From positions 16,748,344 to 16,812,343 of the forward strand of contig ML677334.1 in the NCBI GenBank assembly GCA_007922305.1: a DNA stretch of 64,000 nt, read 5' to 3'. Numbering within the stretch: the stretch's first letter is position 1; each line of letters opens with the position of its first letter. This DNA is from Dermatemys mawii. Its lineage: Eukaryota > Chordata > Testudines > Dermatemydidae. The notes under the pieces are model-generated. The model had not been told where the DNA came from. It was given only the letters and a program-made list of their open reading frames with translations, and ran no database searches. Made by a program: the position numbers and the translations under genes. Positions 45,952-56,689 of this stretch are shown in pieces.

Positions 45952-46985
45952 GTCAAATTTAAACAAAATAGACCTAGAAAGCAAGGTATCACATGGAAAA
46001 ATGTCCACAATAGAGTAGGGACAGAGAATAAAACGGAACTGCTGCAGTGTGGGGAAGGAGTCAAGGTAAAGTGTTTTCTCAATATTTCAGCACTGTGGTA
46101 GGGGATTGACAAAGTTCCATATTTTCCATTACTGCCTGAGATCAATAGCATAATGAAGAACAAATAGGAAAGACGGTATACAAAACACCATGCATGATTC
46201 TTTCAAATCTGTCTTTGTGATCTTTTGCATATTTAAGATGGTCATCTAAGTGTTTCATTACAGGTAAACAAAACAATAGTAAAAGCACCCTTCAAAAGAA
46301 ATGAAAGACTATGGAAGTTGAAAGGAAGCAAAAGCGTAGTACAGAATTACATTTGTGCAATGTAGTAGTTCGAGTTGTTTTTCTGACGACAAAGCTAGCA
46401 CCAGAAATATTATATGAGGATTTAATTCAGGCTACCATAAGTCAAGGTCATGCTTGATCTCTGCTCCAGAAGGTGCTTACAGAGAACTTTCAATGAATTC
46501 AAATTATGGGTCAGATCATTAAGCTAGCTGACTGACTCATTCCTGCTATTAATAAAGAACTCATCTTAGAGATTTTCCACACAGCTATATGGATAACCTG
46601 AATTTATGTGGATCTCAGCAGTTCAAAGCCTGCATTTTTTGCTAGAAACAAGCAGAGTCTGAAGTTTATTAGCACCAAAAAAGTTCCCCTTTCATTAGCT
46701 TATTCTGAAGTGCTTTCCATTACATAACACATCATGTAATCTGTTACTTCCATGTGGGGGGATGACATGTCATACCTTATAACTCACAGGAAGAGGGACA
46801 AAATGCTATCCCGTGCTACTTAGGGCCTGATTCTCCATTAAATTTTACATTGGGTAGTTCTCCACACCTGAAGAAAGTAGAAGCAAAATGACACCAGTCT
46901 GATCTTCTGGCCTTTTACAGTTATTTGGTACAGTTGTAACAGGCTATGTAAGGTAGAAAGCAGTGGATAATCATGACTTTTTTAA
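44540..46985. other. No gene recognised; TA microsatellite
   Basis: An uninterrupted (TA) run of about 16 units lies at 45917-45949. Frames of up to 133 codons around it run through the simple repeat and are not genes. Confidence 0.45.
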
Positions 46986-47886
46986 CCATGAGTTCTTCTG
47001 CAAGTAGATGCAGACATGTATTCTACTAAGATGTGTGCATGCCCAGCACACCAGAGCCAGAGAACTTTGTCTAGGAGAACTTGTAGGGCAACACTCATTC
47101 CCTGAAGCCCTAACCCCTCCTCTGGCAATATAGAGATGGCGCTGCCCCAATCTTTTCAGTTCCTTCTCACCACCCCGGCAAGAGTCAAAGCTCCATGTGG
47201 TGTATTCACCTCACCCTTTTGGTCTCCATTTTCTGTGCAATTTTTCTTATATATAGTTGTAGTAATATCATAGGTAAGCTTAGTTTTAATATAATATTAG
47301 TTAAAGTACCTGGCTGCCTTGTGTGGTGCCCTCACCATGGTTCAAGAATTGTCCATCTTGGAGTGATCTGCACACAAGGTGCTTGTTGTGTCTCAGTGAA
47401 GGACACATTAAAGACTGGCGCTACATCTGTCTCTGATATGGTGGGGGAAGAGGTCCCACAAAATGAACTGTGACCATTCCAGGACTCAGTGATACTCTTC
47501 TTCATCTTCTAAGAGAAGCACTGACTGGGATCACAGGATGGAGCAGGTCTGTCCAATCACTCCCTGATACTGAGACAAGATCAGTGAGAGCCCACACTGT
47601 TGACTCCAATTTCAGTCATGAAGCATCCTTTGAGTGTCGTACAGATGACATTGGCACCCCCTAATTGTCTCCCCACTAGGTGGTATAGACAAGCTTTGCC
47701 TCTCAGTTTCAGACTCTCCACTGGTTTGAGAGTTCTCTGGCACCACTGCTCATACTGCCTGAGTCTCAGATTGGGGTAAGGACAGTGCAGGTCCTGGCAC
47801 TGAAGGCTACCTTGACACAACTGCATCCTTTGGCACAGTCGTTGTCTATGCAGCACATCTGTTCATTGAGTTTGGTATTACCCTAA

Positions 47887-48181
47887 GGGTATGTCTTCAC
47901 TACCCGCTGGATCGGCAGATAGCAAACGACCTTTTGGCGATCGATTTATCACGTCTCGTTAAGACATGATAAATCTATCACCAGCGGTGCCCCCGTCGAC
48001 TCCGGAACTCCAGCTTGCTGAGAGGCGCAAGCTGGAGTCGATGGGGGAGCGTGCCGCCAACCGCCACCTCCATGAGGATGGCAGGTAAGTCGGCCGGAGA
48101 TACGCCGACTTCAGCTACATTATTTGCATAGCTGAAGTTGCATATCTTTGGTCAATCCTTCCCCCTACTGTAAACCAGCCC
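47887..48181. mobile_element. Harbinger-type MITE, 295 bp, inside the gag relic
   Basis: Left end GGGTATGTCTTCACTACCCG and right end 'ctactgtaaaccagccc' with TAA to the left and TTA to the right. A long internal palindrome 'cgatttatcacgtctcgtta' / 'agacatgataaatctatcac' and a second, 'acttcagctacattatttgc' / 'atagctgaagttgcatatct', are typical of this family. Non-coding. Confidence 0.82.
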
Positions 48182-48959
48182 TTAGTCTTGGTGCTGACAC
48201 CCATCCTAGTACTGGATGACAGTGTGTCTCATTGGGTATTTCCGGTGCCAGTCCCACATTCCTCTTTGGCACTGATGCTTCTCCCATCTTGGGCATCAGA
48301 TGAGTCTGACCATTTGTTTGCCCCATTGAGGCTGGCTCCCCCAATGAATGTCACAGGAGAATGTCTGTGACTCCTCAAAATCTAGGTCAGGCTTGTCCTC
48401 ACCCTCATCATCTCCTAATAGGTGCAAGAAATTGCCCTTAGAACACCATCAATACTGAGAACAACATCTGTACCATAACTGGGATAGAGGGTTCTTGTCC
48501 AGGTACCTAATGGCTACCAGTGCCTTACCCGTATGCCCACTGGCCTCCTTGGAACACTCCTCAGTCCTTAAGGTCCCACTTTTCAACATACTCCGAAACA
48601 AAATCACCAGGCCCAACAGTGGCTCCTTCTCCAAAATCACCTTATCAGCAAGCAACCACTGAGCCCATTCCCTCTGGGCAGCTGGGGTTATTACAATCAG
48701 ATTCTATGGTACAAGAACAAGACGTAGCACTGGTGCAGCAAACTGCCTCTTCATTCTCTCCAGCTACTCTACTGTGGTGGAATCTTCCTCTCCCTAGATG
48801 CCTGAGGACTTTAAATCATATCAGGACCTACTGAGGCATATGGCTGCCACCTTGGACATCCAGGCAGAATTCCTGAAGGAGAAAACACAGAAGCTGCTAG
48901 AGATTCTCTAGTCATCAGCTCTGGGGAGAATAACCCTTCTGATAAATAAGGCTCTCTTG

Positions 48960-49194
48960 GAGTATGTCTACTCTGGAATAAAAGACCCACCACACAGCCA
49001 TGGCTGGCCCAGGCTCACAGGGCTGGAGACCAGGGATTGGGACCCTCTCCCCTTGCAGGCTTCCAGATCTCAGGCTCCAGCCTGAGTTCAAACATCTATG
49101 TAGAAATTTTATAGATCCACAGCCCAAGACCCATAAGCCAGAGTCAAGCACCGAGGGGTGGCCTAGGTCAGTTAATTATTGTGTAAACGTACCC
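48960..49194. mobile_element. Harbinger-type MITE, 235 bp, inside the gag relic
   Basis: Left end GAGTATGTCTACTCTGGAAT, right end 'gtgtaaacgtaccc', with TTG before and TTA after as a worn TWA duplication. The gag-like frame is interrupted exactly at this duplication and resumes in frame just after it, which independently confirms both borders. Confidence 0.85.
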
Positions 49195-49432
49195 TTAGAG
49201 CCTACAGAGACCCTTTGAAATATTCATTGTTTCCCATGGCAAAGGTTCAGAGAACCAATACTTCTTTCCCATGCAGGTTTTCAAAGTTTCTATTCCCACC
49301 TGGACTCTAACTCTCTGGTTATAACTGAAGAAAATAGACACAGCAGAGCAGGTAATCTGGATGGCCGATTTCAGACATGTGTGAGTAACAGTAGGGGGAT
49401 AGTTAACATGAGGAAATAGATTCAATTTGTGT

Positions 49433-49640
49433 AATGACCCAGCCACTCCCAGTCTTTATTAAAGCCTAAATTAATAGTATCCAGTTTGCAAATTAATTCC
49501 AGTTCAGCAGTTTCTCATTGGAGTCTGTTTTTGAAGGTTTTTTTGTTGAAGAATTGCCATTTTTAAGTCTGTTACTGAGTGACCAGAGAAGTTGAAGTGT
49601 TCTCCTACTGGGGCCACCACGTGTCTGCATTCATAAAGCT
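49433..49640 (-). pseudogene. Penelope-like element C-terminal (GIY-YIG region) relic
   Basis: On the minus strand PVGEHFNFSGHSVTDLKMAI is followed, after a frameshift, by ELELICKLDTINLGFNKDW and EWLGHY. This matches the C-terminal part of reptile Penelope-like elements downstream of the GIY-YIG motif, which would cut the target DNA. The catalytic GIY-YIG residues themselves are not present in this fragment. The adjacent sequence down to about 49200 has the feel of the same family's 3' UTR, but it is overlaid on the gag relic. Confidence 0.6.
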
Positions 49641-49647
49641 GTAGAGC

Positions 49648-49835
49648 AGGGATTGGCAACCTTTGGCATGTGGCCCATCAGAGATATCTGCTGGCAGGCC
49701 AGGCCAGTTTGTTTACCTGAAGCGTCCACAGGTTTGGCCAACTGAAGCTTCCACTGGCCGCGATTCACTCTTCCAGGCCAATGGAGGCTGCAGGAAGCGG
49801 TTTCGGCTGAGTGATGTGCTGGCCGCCATTTCCTG
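49648..49835. mobile_element. hAT-type MITE, left half
   Basis: Starts CAGGGATTGGCAACCTTTGG and continues 'ggccagtttgtttacctgaa', 'gcgtccacaggtttggcc', 'ccaggccaatggaggctgca'. In intact copies the second half mirrors the first; here it is missing. A related palindrome is nested in the element at 60171-60915. Confidence 0.65.
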
Positions 49836-50034
49836 TGGGTAGCTTCTGGAGATTTCTCCAATAGCCTGCATGTAAGGTAACAGACTTGAATATTAAGCAA
49901 GGTAGAAAGCGAAGAAAGTACATGTCTGTGAGACCTGTGGCTCCATTCATAAAATGCTTCCATTTAGTTGTAATCATCCCTGCGTGACCCATTCATGCTG
50001 AGAAGCTGAGAAACTGCTTTGATTGGCATGAGGT

Positions 50035-50860
50035 AGACAGGGTGCATGTAGCAGCCGCCCCACTCCCATGCCAGAGTAGGCAAGAGTAGGCTAGAGCGGC
50101 TGCGCAGGCTGGCAGCCAATCAGAAAAGGGCCTACTGCGGGCCAATCAGGGCCAAGCTTATAGCCAGCCAATCAGGGGCTGGCTAGGCGCCATAAGAAGG
50201 CTGCCCATGAGCGAGGCAGTCAGTCTCTCCTAGATCTTCAAGGGGAAGGTCCAGCTCCTGACAGAGGAGCTGCAGCACCAGGGACAGTGCAGTGTTGGGC
50301 AGGCCCTGGGGAGCAGAAGGGAGCTCCAGCCTGGGTACCTGTCAGGCTGCCGGCCCTGAGAGAAGGGCCATCAGGTGCAGAGGGGCCACAGGGGAAGTGG
50401 CCCAGGGAGAGCGAGAGGGACTAAGGGAGAGAAGGAGGGCAGGACGGCTGCCGCCAAAGGGTCCCTGGGCTGGGACCCAGAGTAGAGGCTGGGCCTGGGT
50501 CCCCCACTTCCCCCTTATATTGCACCTGGCTGCTGAAGTGGCCTTGGTGGGCTACCCCCGACCCCTGCCAGAAGGGGCTTGACTTGGGGGTGGTCGGCCA
50601 CTGCAGCTAGAGGGCTGAAGGACTACTGATCCCCATGCCCCCGGAAGGGGGTGAGTGTTGACTTGGGGGTACTGCCAGAGGGCAGTGCCCTGAAGATGAC
50701 GCTGCATGTGAGGAGCAGCACACGTCCAGAGGCCAATGGAGGGCAAGGGACGGACGGGACACCACCTGAAGAGGATGCTCTGCCATGAACTGAGCTAATT
50801 CCCGGACTATCCAGCAGGAGGAGTGTGATGGTGAGTCCCAACCCGTTACAGTGTGTGAGA
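50035..50860 (+). mobile_element. LTR-like repeat with CCAAT-box promoter
   Basis: Three CCAAT boxes (CCAATCAG at 50116, 50142 and 50168) precede a TATA-like CATAAGAAG at about 50191 and a GC-rich downstream leader ('ctgacagaggagctgcagca', 'ctgccggccctgagagaa', 'gggggtactgccagagggca', 'gagctaattcccggactatc', 'ggtgagtcccaacccgttac'). This order is a recurrent turtle repeat that I associate with LTRs of Gypsy/ERV type. Only one copy is present, so it is read as a solo LTR. No gag or pol is seen next to it in the right orientation. Confidence 0.5.
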
Positions 50861-50928
50861 TAATATCTTTCATTGGACCAACATTTTAGTGAAAGCTTTC
50901 GAGCTTCACAGAGCTCTTCTTCAGGAAT
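50861..50928 (-). mobile_element. Penelope-like-type tail with intact hammerhead-like core
   Basis: On the minus strand: CTGAAGA (rc at 50918-50924), one A, a 5-bp stem GAGCT/AGCTC with a 6-base loop CTGTGA, then GAAA (rc at 50897-50900) and GCTTTCACT. Next come 'gttggtccaatgaaagatat' and 'tatctcacac'. Of the copies in this window it keeps the core best. It abuts the end of the LTR-like block. Activity is not claimed. Confidence 0.55.
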
Positions 50929-50930
50929 CA

Positions 50931-53350
50931 GACAAGCAGACAAAAATAGGGGACGCATTCTTTTGTACAAAATGGTTTACAGGCTCTGTGATTTGGATTA
51001 AAAATGACAATTTTGCTATGGCTTGGCACTAAACAGAGCTTTTATGTAGTGAATTTCACAGTGATTTCAAAAGATGCTCAGCATCCACAGCCCCTTTTGA
51101 CTTTCATGGTCATTTATGGGTGCTCTGAAAATCAGATTAAAAGAAGCAAAGTCTGTAACACCACTCTAGAATTGTCTTTAAATATAATGCAATAAAATTA
51201 TCTTTAAATATAATGCAATCACTTGAGGGTTAGAAAATTGTCTGGGCCAAATTAAAAAGAACTGATGTTATTTGCACCTGTATTTTTACATGGAACCTCA
51301 TTTGCACCTCGCAGAAGATAGAATATGAGCATGCAAAGAGGATTTGCTCAAGAAGTTTGATAGTTGCAATTTTCATGTATTAATTCTGGGGTAAAGGAGT
51401 TCCCTGGGCAAAATGACAGTGTCCACCAAATTGTAAGCACTAAATTACAAACTGGGTTGAAGCCCCTTCCAAAATGTGAGAATCTGTTTTAGTTGTATCT
51501 ATTATTCAAATGGGGCATATGTCACTAATTAAGCACTAGACTACACAATATTTTATTTGCAAACTCATTCTGTGACCGCTGTTACTATAGTTGTATGAGA
51601 ATTTGATTCTTCAGAAGATACTGTTTTGTCTCAAGCAGTTAGATTTAAACCTTTCTATCTGAGCACAAAAAATCTGAGTTTGCAGAATGAGTGGGGTCAC
51701 TAGGGTCCCTCTGTTCTAATAGGCTGATCAGGCAATAAGTCTTGCAAAAATCACTAACAAACAATTAGCTTTTCTCCAAAAGAATGTGATCTGTTGGAGC
51801 TATTTTTTTGTCTTTGCATGGTGGGTCTCCATAGCATCCATAGGCTGCACAAAGGCAGATTACAATCGCAATCCGTGTAAGCAAGGTCCACTCCTTGATC
51901 TCTCCAATACAAGGAATATATCAGCTGGAATGAGATGGGAGAGATGGGGAAAAGGCGAGGACAAGGCCTAGGGAATAAGACCCTAATAAATAGTTGAGAC
52001 CCCATCACTCCTCCATCCTTAGGGCCAAGCCATATGAATGTTTTGTTGCCAAAACACTGGATGAATTTCACCTTAATAATAATTTCCAGAAAATGCAATT
52101 CAGAAAGATTATTTCCCGGGTGATTAAAGTCAGTCATCCTTCAGCCTCATGCAATATAAAACTAAGACCCACAATAATCATTGCTTAATCATTAGCAATA
52201 GTAAGCTAATGACTATGATATTTAACTCATAAGAGCACATTGTTAAGTGATCCCTGGGAAATGCTTACATGCTTGGTTTAATTTTTGTGTCTCTTCTGGT
52301 CAGTGTATTTTGGAGGGCAGTGGGGTTTTTTTGTTTTGTTTGTAACATTTCTTAGCTCTCCAGAGTTTTACCAGCTTACGAAAATCGTGTGGTTTTTTTT
52401 TTTTTTTTTTGCTGCTTGCATCATTGCTGACAACAGCCAAGTAGCTGAACACAAAATGTGGTCTATTATTCAGGCTGTGTGAGGCATACAGAAATGACAC
52501 CAACAACATTCACTTTCATATGCAATAGGAAAAATAAAATAAAAATCAATGAAATAATACAACATGGAATTTTTTCAGAGCAAAAGACATCATGCCTAGA
52601 TGGAACTCTAATGTCAGTTTTCTCCTGAAATATTGGGCTTTAATTGAGCTGCATCAGTTTACACCAGCTGCTGATCTAATCCACTCTATTTATAATATAT
52701 TCATCCAAAAGTCAGCTACTACATTATTGGCCTTGGCAAGAGCACTGTAAAAAAGAACCTGTGTCTAATATCATTGGAGAAGGTGGAATCTGGAGGGCTA
52801 AATATTTAGGCTAGTAAGGGCAGTGTAGAGATAAATGTCCCCAGTTAGTGGGCTCTCCTTTAATCAAAGCACTGCCACTCAATATTGAGGTACATACTAC
52901 CACTTTTATTAATAATGTCTGCCGTGTATTGTTATTTATGGAGTACTAAGCAAACTCCTAAGTCTTTCCCAGCATGCACTGTGCTTCAGGTAAAACCTGG
53001 GATAGATTTTTTTGGAACAGCCAAAATGACTGCCTTCAAATTCCTGGTTAGGAATCTGGAGGGGATTTTCCCAGGACATTACAATAGACATGACTAATAA
53101 TCTCAACAACCCACAATAACCAAAAAGTGAGAGATTCTGAGCCAACCTTTTAGCATGGTACCCCAGAAATGGGGCTGATAGAAATGTAGGGTCCAGACCT
53201 GCAATGAACAGTGTTCTAATAGACCCCTTGCACACTAGCAGATTCCTAGTGAGGCTTTGTGTGGGTGGACCCTTGTGTCTGCATGGAATTCATTGCAGGA
53301 CTGAAGCCTTAAATTTACACAAAGTAGATCTGTTCAAGAAGATTCTCTAA
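50931..53350. other. No gene recognised; 26-bp tandem repeat
   Basis: 'tctttaaatataatgcaat' occurs twice with a 26-base period (51172-51193 and 51198-51219). A poly-T run is at about 52392. No coding evidence. Confidence 0.45.
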
Positions 53351-53354
53351 TTTT

Positions 53355-53593
53355 CTGGAAGAGGAAGGATTGTCCAATGGTTAGGACAGTAGCATAGCAC
53401 TTAAGACACCTGGGCTTAAGTCTCTGACACCACAAACATCCTGTGTGACCTTTGGAAAATCACTTACTTACCCTCTGTTTTCCATCTGTAAAATGGGGAT
53501 AATAGAACATCCCTATCTTACTAGGGTGTTAAAGATGCATTAAAGATTGTGAGGCACTGTCGTAATGGAGGCCAGGTAAGTATCTTAGATAAA
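53355..53593 (+). repeat. MIR-type SINE, nearly full length
   Basis: 'ggattgtccaatggttagga' (A-box side), 'ctgggcttaagtctctgac' (B-box-like), 'tcctgtgtgacctttggaaa', 'tcacttacttaccctctgtt', 'tgtaaaatggggataataga', 'aagattgtgaggcactgtcg' in canonical MIR order. The tRNA-derived head and the core are both recognisable. Confidence 0.85.
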
Positions 53594-55780
53594 CAGCACT
53601 TCTGAAATAAAAATATAGTAAGATGTATCATTAGAAAACTTAATTGTGTTTTTGCAGTAAAAATAATCATAATGAAATGCTAATTTAAAGACAAAAAATT
53701 CATTTTAATTATCTTTCATAACAGTAACATGCATTTAGAAAACAGTCTGTGGCAGCAATGGGTTATGCACTTTCCAGCAATTAAATTTCTTACTTGCCTG
53801 ATTTTGTTACAATTTATTGGTCTAACAGGAATTTAATAAAGTGGACAGTTAAAAGAATTTAATCTATTCTCTCTCGAACAAACAAGATTAACAAGATAAG
53901 ATTCAGATTTGAAAAAATATTTTAAGAGTAGCTAAATTAGAAAGTGAGGGGAAAAAAAAGTTCTTGCGACTCCTGAGAAGTCACGTAACTGCAGGAAATA
54001 AATTTAAAACTGAAAAACAAAGGTTAACCGGCAATATAGGAGTAATTTCTTTTCTCATAAAATAATTAACCTTTGGAAAAGGCTTCCTGTCAGTTCAGTC
54101 TTTTTACTATGCCATTTAAGGAACTAGGCACATCTCTGACAAGTGAATAATAAGGAAATTTAAATAAGACAATGAATACCTTGGGTGTAGGCAGTACATG
54201 GGAGAAAGGGTCTTTGCAGAACAGAAACCAAACCCTTCTCTAGATGTTTAATGGTGAAGCTAGACTGGCACAATAAAATCAGACACTTTTTTTTAAACTG
54301 GGGTATAGCTGAAACACAGTTTTAAAACTCCTCTAATCCCTGCATGCTGTAATGATTGGTTTCAATTCATGGCCATGACTTTCCAACATATGGATTGGCT
54401 GACTAAGGATACGTCTACACTGCAAGTATATATAGGCCTGGACATGCAGCTTAGAACAGATGAACTATAATCACTATGAGCTCTAGTCTACAGCCTTACT
54501 CCCATTATGAAAGCAGTTCCACCAAAGGATTTACTCTGTGAGTAAGGGCTGCATAGTCATGGGGTTATAATAATTCCCACTGTGAGCACAACAATGAAAT
54601 AAGCTCATATTTACAAAAGAGCCTAAAGGCATTAAATGCCTAACTGCCACTGAATTTCAATACAGTTTGGGTGCCCAAGTCCGTTTGGCTCTTTTGAAAA
54701 CCCCAGCCTAAATCCTTTATGAAGAACAATCAGCTGCCTTATTTCCCACCCACCCCCCCTCCGCCCCGGGACAAAAAAATAGGGATCCCATAAAAGCTGC
54801 GAAAAAAACATTAAATTCTGTAAAGACATTTATTTTATGTGAATAAGGAATCATGCAGAAAAGCTGTATTGGAATAGCAGTAAACCACCAGTCATTTGTT
54901 ACAGCATTTCATTTCTAGACAGATGGGAGAAATGAGTACGTTCACCCATCTATCTAGAAATCAAATATCATATACATCCACTTATTCTTTATTGCTTAAT
55001 TCTATTCAGGGTATAGGTTACAGTGATTTCTCCAGGGTGAAATTGTCCTTCCCCATCTCACCATATTCTGATAATAAGTGGAATGAGTTTGATATACTGA
55101 AACACTCCTTTCCCCGATTGCATTTTTCATTCAGTACTAAAGCTGAGAACACTGTGGCTGCAAATATTGTATAATGTTTTATTAGAAAAATAACTAATTC
55201 CAGGTCTCAAACAAAAGACCAATATATGGCATTGTAATAAACCAGTGCAATTCCCTACAATAAAATAATAATTTGCGGCACCTTGAACAGAAAAAATAGA
55301 AAGTCATTATGTTCAGATTTGATAATTATGTCTGAAAATTCCCAAGAATATAATGACCAAGCAGTGAACTATGTACCTCCTTTATAAAACCCAGTCTCTT
55401 ACAGTGATATGTAATATACACAAGAATGACATGTGGAGTGAAGCAATGCAAAGCACAGAATTAAAATAAAATGTATATAACCCAGCAAAAGGGGCGTTAT
55501 TTTCTAAAATAATAGAAAGATACACAATAGATTAAGACCTATCTTTTTACATTAGCTTTCCCCCAATAACTGTGCTTTGATAGATAATACAACAAATACA
55601 TTTCTATCAAACCTCATGAGTTTACCCAAAGAAAATGGAAAAATCCAGGAGAAAGCAATAGAATCTGCTCTATTTAAATGTGCTCCGTTCTCAGATCCCA
55701 TGATGATGGGCATGTTACAATAAATGGAGAGATTATGGAGTGGTGACAGGGGCTGAGGGATGCCATTACCATATACTTCA

Positions 55781-55781
<1 letters not shown>
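53594..55781. other. No gene recognised; possible Harbinger-type end
   Basis: At 54404-54425 'taaggatacgtctacactgc' looks like the left end of a Harbinger MITE with TAA before it. A weak candidate right end lies at 54487-54495, followed by TTA. If real it is an 89-bp remnant. Otherwise unclassified. Confidence 0.35.

Positions 55782-55782
<1 letters not shown>

Positions 55783-55837
<55 letters not shown>
55783..55837. repeat. (AC)n microsatellite, about 27 units
   Basis: Pure AC dinucleotide run, likely highly variable in length. Confidence 0.97.
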
Positions 55838-55838
<1 letters not shown>

Positions 55839-56115
55839 GACGTGCATACACAGCACTAAATCATCAGATGGTGTGAATCAATGAAGTTCTAGTGTCGTCT
55901 ATGGAGCTACAGCCATTTACATCAGCTAAGGATTTAGACCAAAGGCTCTCTAAATCACCAACCATTAAAAAGATCGTATTTGTAACATATGTCCATCTTT
56001 GTAGACAGATGCTGGAAAAGATATATTATGGAGCAGATGGCAATACTCTATAATTAAGGTTGCAACTGAGATTTCTGAGATAACAAATGTGGCTCTTATT
56101 CCTGGCTCTAAGTTC

Positions 56116-56158
<43 letters not shown>
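56116..56158. repeat. Compound (TC)n(AC)n microsatellite
   Basis: About eleven TC units followed by about ten AC units. Confidence 0.95.
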
Positions 56159-56689
56159 CAGGGTTCATAAAACTTGCCACTTAATAGCCCCGCCCAAAAG
56201 AAGAAGATAATAAGCACACCACGGAAATTATGAAGATAAGACAATATACTGACTTTTCTGGCTGAGAACTGATGCACAGCACCAAAATGACATAGCAATC
56301 ACACTTCAGAAGCTATTACCATTTTGAATAGAACTGTTGTTATGAATTATTCTCCCACAGCAGGGACCATGCAGGGCAGATATTGAATACCTTGGTTCTG
56401 GCTTCACCCACACAAGGCCAGGCCCACTGTCCATTGATATACATGCACACCTCCTAGAACCTATAGGAAGGAAACTCTGCTCCTACAAGAGAGAGCATGG
56501 GGCTTATTGAGGCACATCTTGAGGTCTATAAGAAGGGATAACCCCAAGCCTCCCATGAGCCTTAGTTAGACCTATTAGCCCCATGTCGGTATACATACCT
56601 CAGATCAGTCTATTGACTTTAGAGCTTGATTTTATTTATTTATTTCAGGAATAATATCACAGACATTGATTGTACACTTGATAACTACT

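Larger units (their letters stand above)
46988..49330 (+). pseudogene. DIRS-like retrotransposon gag relic, broken by two MITEs
   Basis: The 5' side (46988-47180) has 'tctgcaagtagatgcagaca', 'tatagagatggcgctgcccc' and 'cagttccttctcaccacccc', the leader of a turtle-type retroelement that I know with DIRS-like gag. A Cys-containing segment (CLLCLSEGH) is near 47380. A Trp-Pro-Pro-Trp stretch (YAHWPPWNTPQSL) starts near 48530. PEDFKSYQDLLRHMAATL then IQAEFLKEKTQKLLEI begins at 48798. After the second MITE the frame picks up again at 49195 with EPTETL, and GSENQYFFPMQ lies near 49245. Multiple stops and frameshifts make it dead. Gag would package element RNA. Which retroelement order it belongs to is recalled, not tested. 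Confidence 0.6.

Noticed and set aside
45762..46163. 133-codon minus-strand frame
   Set aside because: Runs through the TA microsatellite, giving Tyr-Ile repeats; chance frame.
55783..55837. Simple repeats as a CRISPR-like array
   Set aside because: No spacers and eukaryotic context; these are microsatellites.
55552..55856. Cys-Val repeat protein frames
   Set aside because: Direct translation of the AC microsatellite.
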